Below are positions 55,268 through 64,000 of a stretch of 64,000 nucleotides of DNA, piece by piece. Under the pieces are notes generated by a model. The model saw only the letters and a list, made by a program, of their open reading frames with translations. It did no database searches and was not told the origin of the DNA. Where the stretch lies: the NCBI GenBank assembly GCA_014529385.2, contig CM043971.1, forward strand, positions 29,531,709-29,595,708. Direction: 5' to 3'. The number at the start of each line of letters is the position of its first letter. Within the stretch, counting starts at the first letter, position 1. This stretch comes from Adiantum capillus-veneris (Eukaryota; Streptophyta; Polypodiopsida; Polypodiales; Pteridaceae). A program made the position numbers and the translations under genes.

Positions 55268-55836
55268 CGCAACACCTTCACTGAAACTCTCTCTGGTTCT
55301 TTCTCCATTGGGTTAACCATCCTCTTCCATTGTCGCTTCAGCTTAGGCACCATCTCTATAAGCTGCCCAAAAGTAACATCGGCTTTCCTGCTTGTCAGAT
55401 CCTCCTTCAAGTCATAGCTTAATTGCTCGTCCCCTAGTGGAAAATCTGAAACATGAAACTTGCGATGAGCTCTCCTTTTCCTCTTGGCCTTGACATCCTC
55501 GCCTTCATGGCTCTTTCCTTTCTTCTTACTAGGACCTGGGACACTTCTTCCTTCCTTTTCCTCTATGGTCCTCTTCCCAATAGGCATCACTAATGTATCC
55601 TCTAGCTTTGATGCCTTCTCCAAGGTAACCACACTTAACACTTTTGTCTTTCCCTTTTCCTCCTGGGTTAATCCACTGGTTCCTTCATCTCCCTTGATTT
55701 CAATGCCATAATCATTTGACCTAGTTAGCACCTGTCTTGGCAATGGATACATGTCTCCACCTATCCTTGGTGGCTTATCACGTTGCGGGCTGATGTGTCC
55801 AAACTCTCCACAATTATAACATGTGGGTGTCTGCCT
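55237..55836 (-). pseudogene. Gypsy-5 gag C-terminal region
   Basis: A zinc-knuckle remnant, CYNCGEFGHIS, near 55800-55830 has lost its last Cys and is preceded by a TAA at 55836. The open frame 55752-55237 follows, with charged KKKGKSHEGEDVKAKRKRRAHRKF, then HVSDFPLGDEQLSYDL, equal to the DFPLG segment of Gypsy-1 and Gypsy-4 gag. Confidence 0.75.
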
Positions 55837-56676
55837 TTAGAACCTACCATTGCTTTGTCCAACACCATTCCTAAGCCTTTCTTCACCTCTTGGCTGATTT
55901 TCAAACCTCCCTCGACCTCGATTATTTCCCATTTGACCAAGCATGTTTAGGCTGAGATTCTTCATTAAATCTACCACTTGCCTCATGTCTTGCCTTAGCC
56001 CATCATCTTGCACTGTTGTAGTGACCACTGCTGGCATAACCTGAGGAGTAATAGAAACCACTGGTTCATGATGAACCCGACCTTGCGAAGAATCCATAGG
56101 CTGAAATTCAGACCTCATGGGCAAAGACTCCACCCCTAACTGGCTCATTTTCCTCAACTTCCACTCTTTGTTCCTTGCTACCTCTAGTGCATCTTCATAT
56201 GTCCTAGGCTTCTTTAGCTCCACTCTCCAACGTATATTCTCCCAAAGACCAGCCAAGAACCTGTCCTTCTTCATCATGTCAGGCGGGGGTACTTGTGGTG
56301 CTAAGGCCTTGCACATCCTCTCCCATGCCAATGAAAACTTACGTATGTACGCATCTACTGGCTCACCCTTCTTTTGCACCAAAGCTTGTACTTCTTGCCA
56401 CACCTTGTCAGGATCTTCTATCTTCACAAACTCCACTTCCAATCCATGCCTTAGATTGTCCCAACTCAATCTTACAGGTGGATCAGCCATACGCAACTCC
56501 TCTTCAAATGCCTTGGACCAAACTCGTGCATCACTCTTCAAACAAATTTGGAGAAGGCGTAACATCTGCGCAGGGTCATGAATCTGGTTGCTACTGCAGG
56601 CAACCTCCATCTTTTCCAAAAAGTCTTCCACATCTTCATCACTTCTTCCATGAAACTCCGGATAAGAGAAAGCCAT
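55837..56676 (-). CDS. Gypsy-5 gag capsid region
   Basis: The start chosen is the ATG at 56676 (MAFSYPEFHGRSDEDVEDFL), which matches the gag starts of its relatives; the open frame reaches back to 56751. About 279 residues follow with CLKSDARVWSKAFEEEL, VWQEVQALVQKKGEPVDAYIRKF, KKDRFLAGLW and an Asn/Arg/Gly-rich end before a TAA. The capsid region looks intact. Confidence 0.88.
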   Translation of the reverse strand: MAFSYPEFHGRSDEDVEDFLEKMEVACSSNQIHDPAQMLRLLQICLKSDARVWSKAFEEELRMADPPVRLSWDNLRHGLEVEFVKIEDPDKVWQEVQALVQKKGEPVDAYIRKFSLAWERMCKALAPQVPPPDMMKKDRFLAGLWENIRWRVELKKPRTYEDALEVARNKEWKLRKMSQLGVESLPMRSEFQPMDSSQGRVHHEPVVSITPQVMPAVVTTTVQDDGLRQDMRQVVDLMKNLSLNMLGQMGNNRGRGRFENQPRGEERLRNGVGQSNGRF

Positions 56677-56779
56677 GGCTACCCATGTTACGATGCTTTG
56701 AGAACCCCTTTGAACACACGTGCAAGAACCCAAAACTTTTGACTGACTCAATCCCTAGAAACTTCAATGGAGCTTGTCT

Positions 56780-56998
56780 TTAGATAAGGACAAACACATG
56801 CACATCAAATGAGTTTTCATAGTTGATCATCGAAATCAGAACAGGCAAAGGACATTCCAGGATCTCTCTTAATCTTCTTGGCCCAAACATAAAGACTATG
56901 CGCTGTTGGAAAAAAATCTTCCTAGACACATGAACATTTATCTGGATTCTCTGAGTTAAATGAAAAGGAGTGAATTGAAGGCCATTTTGATCATCCAT
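56780..56998 (-). CDS. Gypsy-5 leader module A, 72 aa
   Basis: ATG at 56998. Motifs in order: FTPFHL, IQINVHVSRKIFFQQRIVFMFG, RRLREILECP, PVLISMINYE and the C-terminal SFDVHVFVLI before the stop. The length is exactly that of Gypsy-4 A2. It sits about 100 nt upstream of the gag ATG, as in Gypsy-1. That a non-autonomous element stripped of RT and integrase still has an open module A argues that it is useful with gag, or acts in cis or early. Confidence 0.7.
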   Translation of the reverse strand: MDDQNGLQFTPFHLTQRIQINVHVSRKIFFQQRIVFMFGPRRLREILECPLPVLISMINYENSFDVHVFVLI

Positions 56999-57706
56999 TA
57001 AATCCAACCATGAAGCTCCCAAGAAAGCACACCTGTCTTATCCTTTGATTTTGCCAAAATTTCAGCAGCATAATAGCATAAAAGGCTCAAAAGACCAAAA
57101 AACCAGCCCCATCATAACTTGGAAAAATTTTTGGCAGAGTTTCCCCAGAAGTAGAGCAGTATGAACCCAAAATATAGATTGTATATGTATGCATAAATTG
57201 CCAACAATAGAACCCGAGCATCAATTAGGAATCACTAGTACATAGCCTATGGCGAGGTCACGAAAAGGGTGCTCGAGCTACCTATATCACCGAAAGGATC
57301 TCCACATTTGAGAATCCCCCAGCTCAATAAAACCTCACGCTATCGACCCTCACACGAAGGCTAATGCAAATCGCGTATAGTCAAGTCTCAGAAATGACTA
57401 TCTTCCAGACCAAGTCTTAGAAATGGCTGGGACTGCCAAATAAAACCAAATATGGCTCCACAAAGGCGTACAATGGAAGTTTCCACAAGTAACGTACAAT
57501 CCATCAGACAATGCGCTCAAACATGCACCAAATGATGCATACCCACGGCAACAACAAGTGACACCACTGCTAGTATATCACTGTACTCCAGCTACCTGTA
57601 CCTGTGTGAATCACCTGTACCTGTGTGAATCACCTGTACCTGTACTTGTCCTTGTAACCTGTAACCTGTAATCCCGAATCTCGAAGCAGAAGGTACTCGA
57701 AGAAGA
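56999..57706 (-). other. Gypsy-5 leader with short tandem repeat
   Basis: No convincing ORF is seen. At about 57590-57672 the words ACCTGTACCTGTGTGAATC repeat two to three times. Much of 57230-57500 is homologous, inverted, to 60520-60860. No module B is recognisable. Confidence 0.7.
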
Positions 57707-57724
57707 TCCTCAGTGGGGGCACCA
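57707..57724 (-). promoter_or_regulatory. Gypsy-5 primer binding site
   Basis: The minus strand reads TGGTGCCCCCACTGAGGA, six bases from the 5' LTR; identical over 18 bases to the Gypsy-4 PBS. Confidence 0.87.
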
Positions 57725-57730
57725 AAAGAA

Positions 57731-58874
57731 TGTGAACGGGATGAAAACACACACAACGCCTCTATAATGACCCGACACACACTCTTGGAAGGATACACAT
57801 ACACACTATGGGGCACCACTCGGCTTACAAAACACACCTGGCTAAGACAGGGAACACACCTATGGAGTGAGAGGAGAGAGACTATCCGTTTGCCCACTCC
57901 ACACAAAGAGAGAAACACACACACACACCCAAAAAACTCAGCTCAAAAGAGGAGAACTTTTTATGTTTAGATAAAAATGAGCTTGGGCCAACACCAATGG
58001 GGCAAATACTTTACACAGTATTGAAGAAATACACCAGATACAACCTCAAAGTTAAGCAGAGGCTTCACTCACTGGAGAAGATTACACAGAAATACAGCAG
58101 AAAAAGAGTGAGGAATTTGGAAAAATGGACAACGCCATTGCGTCCGGAACGGCCCAAAACCCCTGTCTACAATGTCAAAGTGCTCAAATCCAACCTCAGA
58201 TGAGCAGTTTACGGCCAAAACAGGCTCCAAAATGAGCAAAAACACAGTTGCGGCTGTTCCTCCTGTCTTCTCCACGTTTTTTCTGGTCTTCTATCTGTTT
58301 TTTCAGTTCCCACACTTAGCTTTATTACTTGGGCACCCTTGGCCTTTTAGATGACCTCAAACGGACCCCGAACAGGCCAAAAACTGACCTCGCAGTGCAT
58401 AGTTGTCACCCTGCATGCATCCATCCGCACACCTGGCACTCAACTTTTTCCAATAATGCATCCCGCCACCACGTGAAGTGGCCCCAAAAGATGGTCCTCA
58501 TGATGACCTTTCTGCATAATTATCACAAGAAAACATCCATGTTGTGCCTGTACTTCTCTACGTGCAAGTATTGACCCCATTCGACCTCCTGGCGCCACTA
58601 GATGCCATCTGACGCACCTGCTTACCTCATGTCGTCGGCCTACGGATAGCTTTCTCAAGAATTTTTACGCGCTACCAACTCCTTATTATTGTAGAAAAAA
58701 CACACTGGTACTGGTAACGATGAAAATCGATGCACTATGTACATGCTGTTCTACCTGTACACATGTGGGCCCCACATAACCACCTGGCTCTGGAAAATGG
58801 GCAATCCTTTATTCGATGCACCATGCATGGGTATGTACATATACACAATCTCTTGCTCCAAAAAACTCCTAACA
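57731..58874 (-). repeat. Gypsy-5 5' LTR
   Basis: 1,144 bp; plus-strand ends TGTGAACG and CTCCTAACA. It is homologous to 53187-54343 and adjacent to the PBS. Confidence 0.92.
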
Positions 58875-59725
58875 ACGTAAAGCCCTGGAAATCCAAAAAA
58901 TAGTCTTTTCCTAGTCGTGAAGAAGGCTAGAATTAGTAAGTCCAAAGGGTGAGTGTGAAGGGGATGGTGGAGGACTTGAGAAACTTGTTCCACATGCCCT
59001 CCCTTCACTTGAGGTCCTAGTCTTTAAATATATAGTAGTGTGTAGACTATATCATAAGACTGAGGATTGAAGCCTGGGCTCGGGCTCGGGGCTCGGGGCT
59101 GGGGGGAATGATCCCAATCCCAATCCCGATCTCGATCCTTCCTGTTAAAATAAGATTTTTTTTTGGTTTTCAGTTTTCTTTTTAGTCCCAGATATTTTGA
59201 GCATTTTTTTAAATATTATTTTTAAAAAAAGTTTTTAAAAAAGTTTTTTTTGGATAATGCTGCACGTGGGCACCGAGCTCACGCGCACACACAATAGCTC
59301 CTAGCAGCTCTGTCTAGCATGTCTATAGCTAATAGAGGTAATTAACACTAATTACCTCTGCTCACACATTGTCTAACGCAAAACTACACACTGTCTACAC
59401 TAACTACTGCACACTGTCTACACTTCCTAGCACAAAAAAATTGCTCACTCACTGAGTACTCAATCTACTCACTGTCTACTGCACATTATAGATTTACACT
59501 AACTAACAAATCTACTAACACTTTCACATACAGATCTAACAAAACATGTACACTGCAACACTTAATAGAGATAACAAATCCTGCTAAACCTGCACCTTAC
59601 AGCCAGTATTAGATCTACGCAAACTCAGACAAAACCAACAATGACAGAAGTGAATAGCTTCAAGAGGTAGCATTGAGTGTTCCTCAAGCTTAGTGCAAGG
59701 CAATCCTCGGTAACGACGCCAAAAA
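58875..59725 (-). other. Gypsy-3b leader and primer binding site
   Basis: It continues the Gypsy-3b leader and aligns with 37145-37902. No ORF is seen. The PBS is at 59721-59704 (minus: TGGCGTCGTTACCGAGGA), four bases from an LTR start. The GC-rich word CTCGGG repeats near 59090. Confidence 0.8.
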
Positions 59726-59958
59726 TGTGCTCTTTGCTGCACGTGTCGAAGGCTGGGGACTTGCCAAAACACCGTGTGCGAGCCATGAATGGCTGCAAGC
59801 ACACAACTAGAAGATCCTAGCAAGCTCAAAGGGCCAGGGATGTGTCACTCACCACTTAATGCTTCCGTCATAAAGGATCCTATGCCGCGAAGAAGAAGGA
59901 GTTGACACCGCCACCGCGCTCAATCGCCTCGCTGCCACCTCGCCGCCGCAATGCTCGA

Positions 59959-60017
<59 letters not shown>

Positions 60018-60229
60018 CATACACATACATGCACACATGCAAACGTGAGCACACAAAGGAGGAGAAGACAGAGGTAGAGCAAGAGCACTTCTTAGCTTGC
60101 ACCTCCAAGAATGAGAATTTTTAGGTCAAATGGACCTTTTATAAGAGTTTGACCCATTCACACATGGACGCCCACAGTGGCCAATCATTGCAAAACTACT
60201 TGAGTTTGACGACATTGTCTTCTTCGACT
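59726..60229 (-). repeat. Gypsy-3b 5' LTR, U3 end uncertain
   Basis: TGTGCTC at 59726 is the LTR end next to the PBS. A minus-strand TATAAAAGG lies at 60143-60135. The outer end cannot be placed; by 60230 the sequence matches a Gypsy-5-type leader in the other orientation, so most of U3 may be missing. A (CT)n run is at 59962-60014. Confidence 0.5.
59962..60014. repeat. (CT)n microsatellite
   Basis: About 53 bp of CT dinucleotides inside the Gypsy-3b LTR. Confidence 0.95.
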
Positions 60230-60930
60230 ACATGTATAGATACTAGTACATGTACAGGTACAGGTACACATACAGGTACATGGAGTGGCTTGGTTAGCTT
60301 CCTTTGTGCTTCTCGGCCACAATTTTGGCTTCAGCTAGGGCATCCGCATCAACTCATAGGCTATAGGTTTCAATGCTTGCCATATTCTGGTTCCAGTGGG
60401 AGCAATTTTTATGCATACATGTATATGTTGGCACTTTTGACAATGTTTGAGCTCTTTTGAGAGCAGTTTGACTCCCCGCAGGGATATTTCTTTGCATGCA
60501 CAAGCTTTTGGCACTTGTTTGAGTGTCGTGACATACTTGTACGTCTTTGTGGATACTGTCATTGTACGCTTTTGTGGAGCCATCTTTTGGCTAGTACAGC
60601 AGTCCCGGCCGTTTCTGAGACTTGGTCAAAATGATAGCCATTTCTGAGACTTGGCTATACATTTTGCTGCATAATCTACATTGTTGAGGGTCGATAGCAT
60701 GAGGTTTTCATTGAGCTAGGGTATTCTCAAATGTGGAGATACCTTTGGTGATACAGGTAGCTGGAGCATCCCTTACAAAGTCTCGCCATAGGACATGTAT
60801 AGAGTGATATAGGTTCTTTTGATGCTGAGTTGGTGGTCTATGGTCAGTTTGATAGTTTATACACCTTAGTTGGTCTCTATATAGTGTGATTTTGAGAGGC
60901 ATTGCCCTCTTTTATGCTTCGTGAGTGACA
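60230..60930 (+). other. Gypsy-5-like leader fragment
   Basis: Homologous to the inverted 57230-57670. It shares ACAGGTACAGGTAC repeats near 60250, CATTGTACGC...GGAGCCAT near 60560, TTTCTGAGACTTGG near 60615-60650, and GGGTCGATAGC...GAGGTTTT near 60690. No ORF is credible. It carries no PBS or gag, so it is a detached piece of a related element. Confidence 0.7.
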
Positions 60931-61028
60931 TACTTGGTCATTTTCTCTTGTATTTTGGTTGACATGGTCCCAAATACAAAGGAGACTTTGCCAAAATTTT
61001 CCCAAAATCTTTTGATAGTTTTGTCACC

Positions 61029-61810
61029 ATGTCTACTAGCAAAGACCGTGACATTTATGATGTAAATAAGTTTGATGGCACTAATTTTCAGCTTTGGAAG
61101 AACCAAATGCATGATGTGCTTGTTCAAAAGAAGCAAAAGTTTCCTATTGCCTATGCGGCTAGAAATGAAGATATGCACATGACTCAGTTTCAATGGGAGG
61201 AGCTTGATGAGCTATGCAGGTCCACGATTAGACTGCACCTTGATGAGTCGGTGTACTTTTCAATTTAGAATGCGAGGCTGCTCATGCTTTATGGCAAAAA
61301 TTATGCGACACTTACGAAATGGATATGGATAGCAATAAGGTTTTCCTGATGCAAAAACTTTTCAACCTTCGTATGAAGGAGTCAGCTAGCGTTGCCAGCC
61401 ATATCAATGATTTTGATTCTCTTTTTGTCTAGATTTGTTCACAGCACATGACCATTGATGATGAGATGAAAGCAATCTTTTTGCTTTGTTCGTTGCCACC
61501 ATCTTGGGATATCTTTTGCACAGCTGTTAGTAACTCTGATCCTAATGGTACTCTAAAATACGATGATGTTACTAGTGCACTTTTGTCAGAGGACATGCGT
61601 CAGAAGACAATGACTAGCTCGCATTATGGCGAAGCTCATTATGTGCAAAGGGATGATAAGCAATGTAAGGGCCGTTCTTCTCAATGTGAGTCCAAGAAAG
61701 AGGGAAATAGAGATGGATCAAAGGGTAGATCAAAGTCTTGTGGTCACCGGAATGTTCAATGCCATTATTGTGATAAGTTTGGTCACATAAAGAAGGATTG
61801 TTATGCTTAG
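61029..61810 (+). pseudogene. Copia-3 gag
   Basis: ATG 61029: DIYDVNKFDGTNFQLWKNQM is the Copia gag start signature. A TAG at 61266 and a lost base then break the frame. It resumes with LWQKLCDTYE and MKESASVASHINDFDSLF, and has another TAG near 61431. The frame 61448-61810 holds LLCSLPPSWDIFCTAV and the zinc knuckle CHYCDKFGHIKKDC (about 61760-61802). Confidence 0.85.
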
Positions 61811-62440
61811 AAGAATGACAAAGAGAAGGGCAAAGGTAAAGAAAAATATCATGATGATAAAGAGGAGAAACCAAAGAGTCCGGTTAAGATTGAAGAAATA
61901 AACATAATATAGGATGACAGTGATGCACAAGACATTAATATGTTGACTGAAAATAATGATGTCTTTTATGATGCACATGAAACTCTATCTTTGTAGAGTT
62001 CTATGCCAACTGAACTCCTTGTTAGTGGTGAAGTATCCCATACATGGATTCTTGATCTGGGCGCTTCATTGCATGTCACACCTCATAGTCATTGGTTTGC
62101 TACATACGAGGAAACCATTGGCTCTGTTACACTTGGTGACAGTTACTCTTGTGACATTGTTGGTGTAGGTGATATTGCCATGGTTATGGCAAATGGGGTG
62201 AAGTTTATCATCCATAATGTGCGTCATGTTTCAGCCTTGACATGCAATCTAATTTTGGTTGGACGTCTTGATGACTTGGGTTACAAAGTCACTTTTCATC
62301 AGCAGTCTTGGCATGTTACGAAGGGTCATCTTATTATAGCCCATGGTTCTAAAGTTGGTTCACTTTATCCTCTTTATGTATCTAATAATTTTTTTTTTTT
62401 TGTAACCGAGCTGCCAACCGTTGCTTTGTGGCATAGCCAG
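61811..62440 (+). pseudogene. Copia-3 protease
   Basis: After TAG stops at 61808, 61910 and 61995, the frame from 62003 has HTWILDLGASLHVTPH. The active site reads D-L-G-A rather than D-S-G-A, a change expected to kill catalysis. VTLGDSYSCDIVGVGDI, VRHVSALTCNLILVGRL and LGYKVTF follow, the usual protease-to-integrase stretch. Confidence 0.83.
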
Positions 62441-63330
62441 GGTTAGGACATATGTCAAAGAAGGGAATGGAGACACTCTCTTGTTTGGGCTACTTACTGT
62501 CTCTGTCATTTTTTGACTTTCCCTTTTGTGAACTGTCAATATGGAAGCAAACACAGACACATTGTACACATTCTTTTGACAAAGAAAGAAAACCCTTAGA
62601 GATTGTGCATAGTGATTATGTGGGCCTATGCCTTCTAAATCCCATGGTGGTGCGCCCTATTATCCTACATTCATTGACAATGCAAGACGGCATGTTTGGG
62701 TCTACGCCATGAAGTCTAAAGATGAGACCTTTTCTTGCTTCAAGAAGTTCTTATCTAGTGCTGAAACTCAGTCTGAACATAAGTTGAAAAGCTTTGCATT
62801 CAAACAATGGTGGAGAATATGTCCCAAAGAGTTTACAGACTTCTGTTCAAGTAGGGGAATTAAGCATGAGTTTACAACTCTTTATACCCCTGCACAAAAT
62901 GGTGTTGCGAAACAAATGAATAGGACCATCCAAGAGCGGATTATGTCTATGCTATCACATGCTAATTTACCGCAAGCGTTTTGGACTGAAGCATTATACA
63001 CAGTCGTATACTTGATCAATAGATCACCACATGAATCATTACAGTTTCGTGTACCTTTGAAGTTATGGTCACGACATAAATTGTCTTATGAAAAACTCCG
63101 CACATTTGGCTGTGAAGCTTATGCACATGTACCCAAGGAGTTGCGTGCAAAGCTAGATCCTAAGTCCAAGAAATGCACATTCATTGGCTATGGTGTAGAT
63201 GGTCAATTTGGCTATTGTTTATGGGATCCAGAAAGTCAATCATTTATCCATAGCAGTGATGTTGTCTTTAATGAGACTAAGATGCATAGACAGCCAGTGA
63301 AAGAGGTTGAATTTGGAAAATGACATTTTT
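62425..63330 (+). pseudogene. Copia-3 integrase
   Basis: LWHSQG then, shifted, MSKKGMETLS gives the gag-pre-integrase His region; LEIVHSDYVGL contains the first catalytic Asp. In the second motif (expected RSDNGGEY) the DNA near 62795-62820 has two frame changes and the Asp codon reads AAC. TLYTPAQNGVAKQMNRTIQE, MLSHANLPQAFWTEAL and LRTFGCEAYAHVPKELRAKLDPKS complete the domain, followed by GYCLWDPES...SSDVVFNE. Confidence 0.87.
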
Positions 63331-63683
63331 TGATGGATCACCTCCTGTCCAGACAACTCGTGAGCCACTTACTACTACACAGGCTAGTATGAGTTCTCAT
63401 CAACCACAAAGATCTCAAAGAGTCTCACATCCGCCAGAACGTTTTGTTCCAGGCATGGATTTAGTTTTACTGACAGATAGTGGTGAGCCTTCTTTACAAA
63501 GAGTCTATGCTAGCCAATGATAAGGTTCAATGGGAACATGCTATGAAGAGGGAGATGTCTAGTATTGCAAAGAACAAAACATGGGAACTTGTTCCATTGC
63601 CAAAAGGTAGGAAAGCATTGCCTTGTCAATGGGTTTACAAGAAGAAGATTGACAATTACAAAGTTCATTTAGTGGCCAAAGGT
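63331..63683 (+). pseudogene. Copia-3 RT N-terminal start
   Basis: After a Ser/Thr/Gln-rich linker (QRSQRVSHPPERF) the RT begins WEHAMKREMSSIAKNKTWELVPLPKGRKALPCQWVYKKK and stops at KVHLVAKG. The rest of RT and RNase H are not in the window. Confidence 0.83.
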
Positions 63684-64000
63684 AATTCAAGTAACAAGGG
63701 TAGCCTTGGGACAAGTGTCCCCCTTTCCCCTTTGAGAGAGAGGACTTCATAAATGTAAAAACCATTAATTAAATCTTCTAATTTATCATTGGACCCCTTG
63801 GGTGGACAACCAATAGGCTTCAGGCACACCATGAGGGCAACATGAGGATGAACTTGACAAGTGTCCCTTTTGCTTTCTTTGTACCAAGAATGCCTTGTGT
63901 GAGTGTGTGTGTGTGTGTGTGTGTTCTCTCTCATCCCCCCTCTTGTAGGGCTTGCTCCCTCCTTGTAGGGATTATGTTTGACTTTTGTGCCACCTCAAGC
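63684..64000. other. Unassigned sequence with (GT)n run
   Basis: Unrelated to Copia RT; probably another insertion starting at about 63684. A GT run lies at 63899-63924. No ORF or LTR end can be supported before the window ends. Confidence 0.5.

Larger units (their letters stand above)
53187..58874 (-). mobile_element. Gypsy-5: non-autonomous Gypsy element (gag and protease only)
   Basis: 5.7 kb on the minus strand: 5' LTR 57731-58874, PBS, leader with module A, gag, protease, a short unknown stretch, then 3' LTR 53187-54343. RT, both RNases H and integrase are missing. The LTRs differ by roughly 4-5% by eye. The same PBS, module A and gag type tie it to Gypsy-1 and Gypsy-4. It inserted into the Gypsy-3b leader. 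Confidence 0.92.
60931..63683 (+). mobile_element. Copia-3: decayed Ty1/Copia element, both ends missing
   Basis: Gag, protease, integrase and the start of RT in Copia order, without LTRs. The right end stops inside RT at VHLVAKG (63683), where unrelated sequence begins. Several TAG stops and frameshifts are present. Confidence 0.85.

Overview
The window reads as nuclear DNA of a land plant, from a heterochromatic block made almost entirely of nested retrotransposons. I found no convincing host gene, tRNA or rRNA gene. The plant assignment rests on Ty1/Copia elements primed by TGGTATCA, Ty3/Gypsy elements of the plant lineage that carries a second, archaeal-type RNase H, an L1-like LINE, and long LTRs with plant-like TATA boxes. 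The species cannot be told; a seedless plant is possible but unproven. All element names below are my own labels.

Layout. (1) 1-15060: a decayed LINE ORF2 (+) is split by Copia-1 (-, 627-14397, TSD ggatg). Copia-1 is itself split at its gag start codon by Gypsy-1 (+, 3878-13800, TSD tcagc). (2) 15061-27645: LTR remnants, then an old Gypsy-2 (+) with a 1.5-kb leader of tandem repeats carrying palindromes. Its gag holds a solo-LTR-like insert, and the element is cut off inside integrase. (3) 27646-37902: Gypsy-3a (-), decayed, with a long unrecognised extension after integrase. (4) 37903-51755: Copia-2 (-), inserted next to the Gypsy-3a primer site and truncated on its right; its reverse transcriptase is split by Gypsy-4 (+, 38862-51074), the best preserved element. 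(5) 51941-59725 and beyond: Gypsy-3b (-), a second copy of the Gypsy-3 5' region, split by the non-autonomous Gypsy-5 (-, 53187-58874, TSD acgt). (6) 60230-64000: a Gypsy-5-like leader fragment, a decayed Copia-3 (+), and unassigned sequence.

Gypsy-1, -4 and -5 form one family group. They share a TGGTGCCCCCAC-type primer site, related gag and protease, and small ORFs between the primer site and gag. Gypsy-1 and Gypsy-4 also keep a reverse transcriptase, a catalytically degenerate first RNase H, an intact-looking archaeal-type RNase H and an integrase. The conserved leader ORFs are the most novel thing I see: a ~72-residue 'module A' in all three elements (twice in Gypsy-4), and a ~150-residue 'module B' duplicated in Gypsy-4.

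Relative ages agree with the nesting. By eye, LTR pairs differ by about 1% in Gypsy-1 and Gypsy-4, and by about 4-5% in Copia-1 and Gypsy-5. Gypsy-2, Gypsy-3, Copia-3 and the LINE carry many stops and frameshifts.
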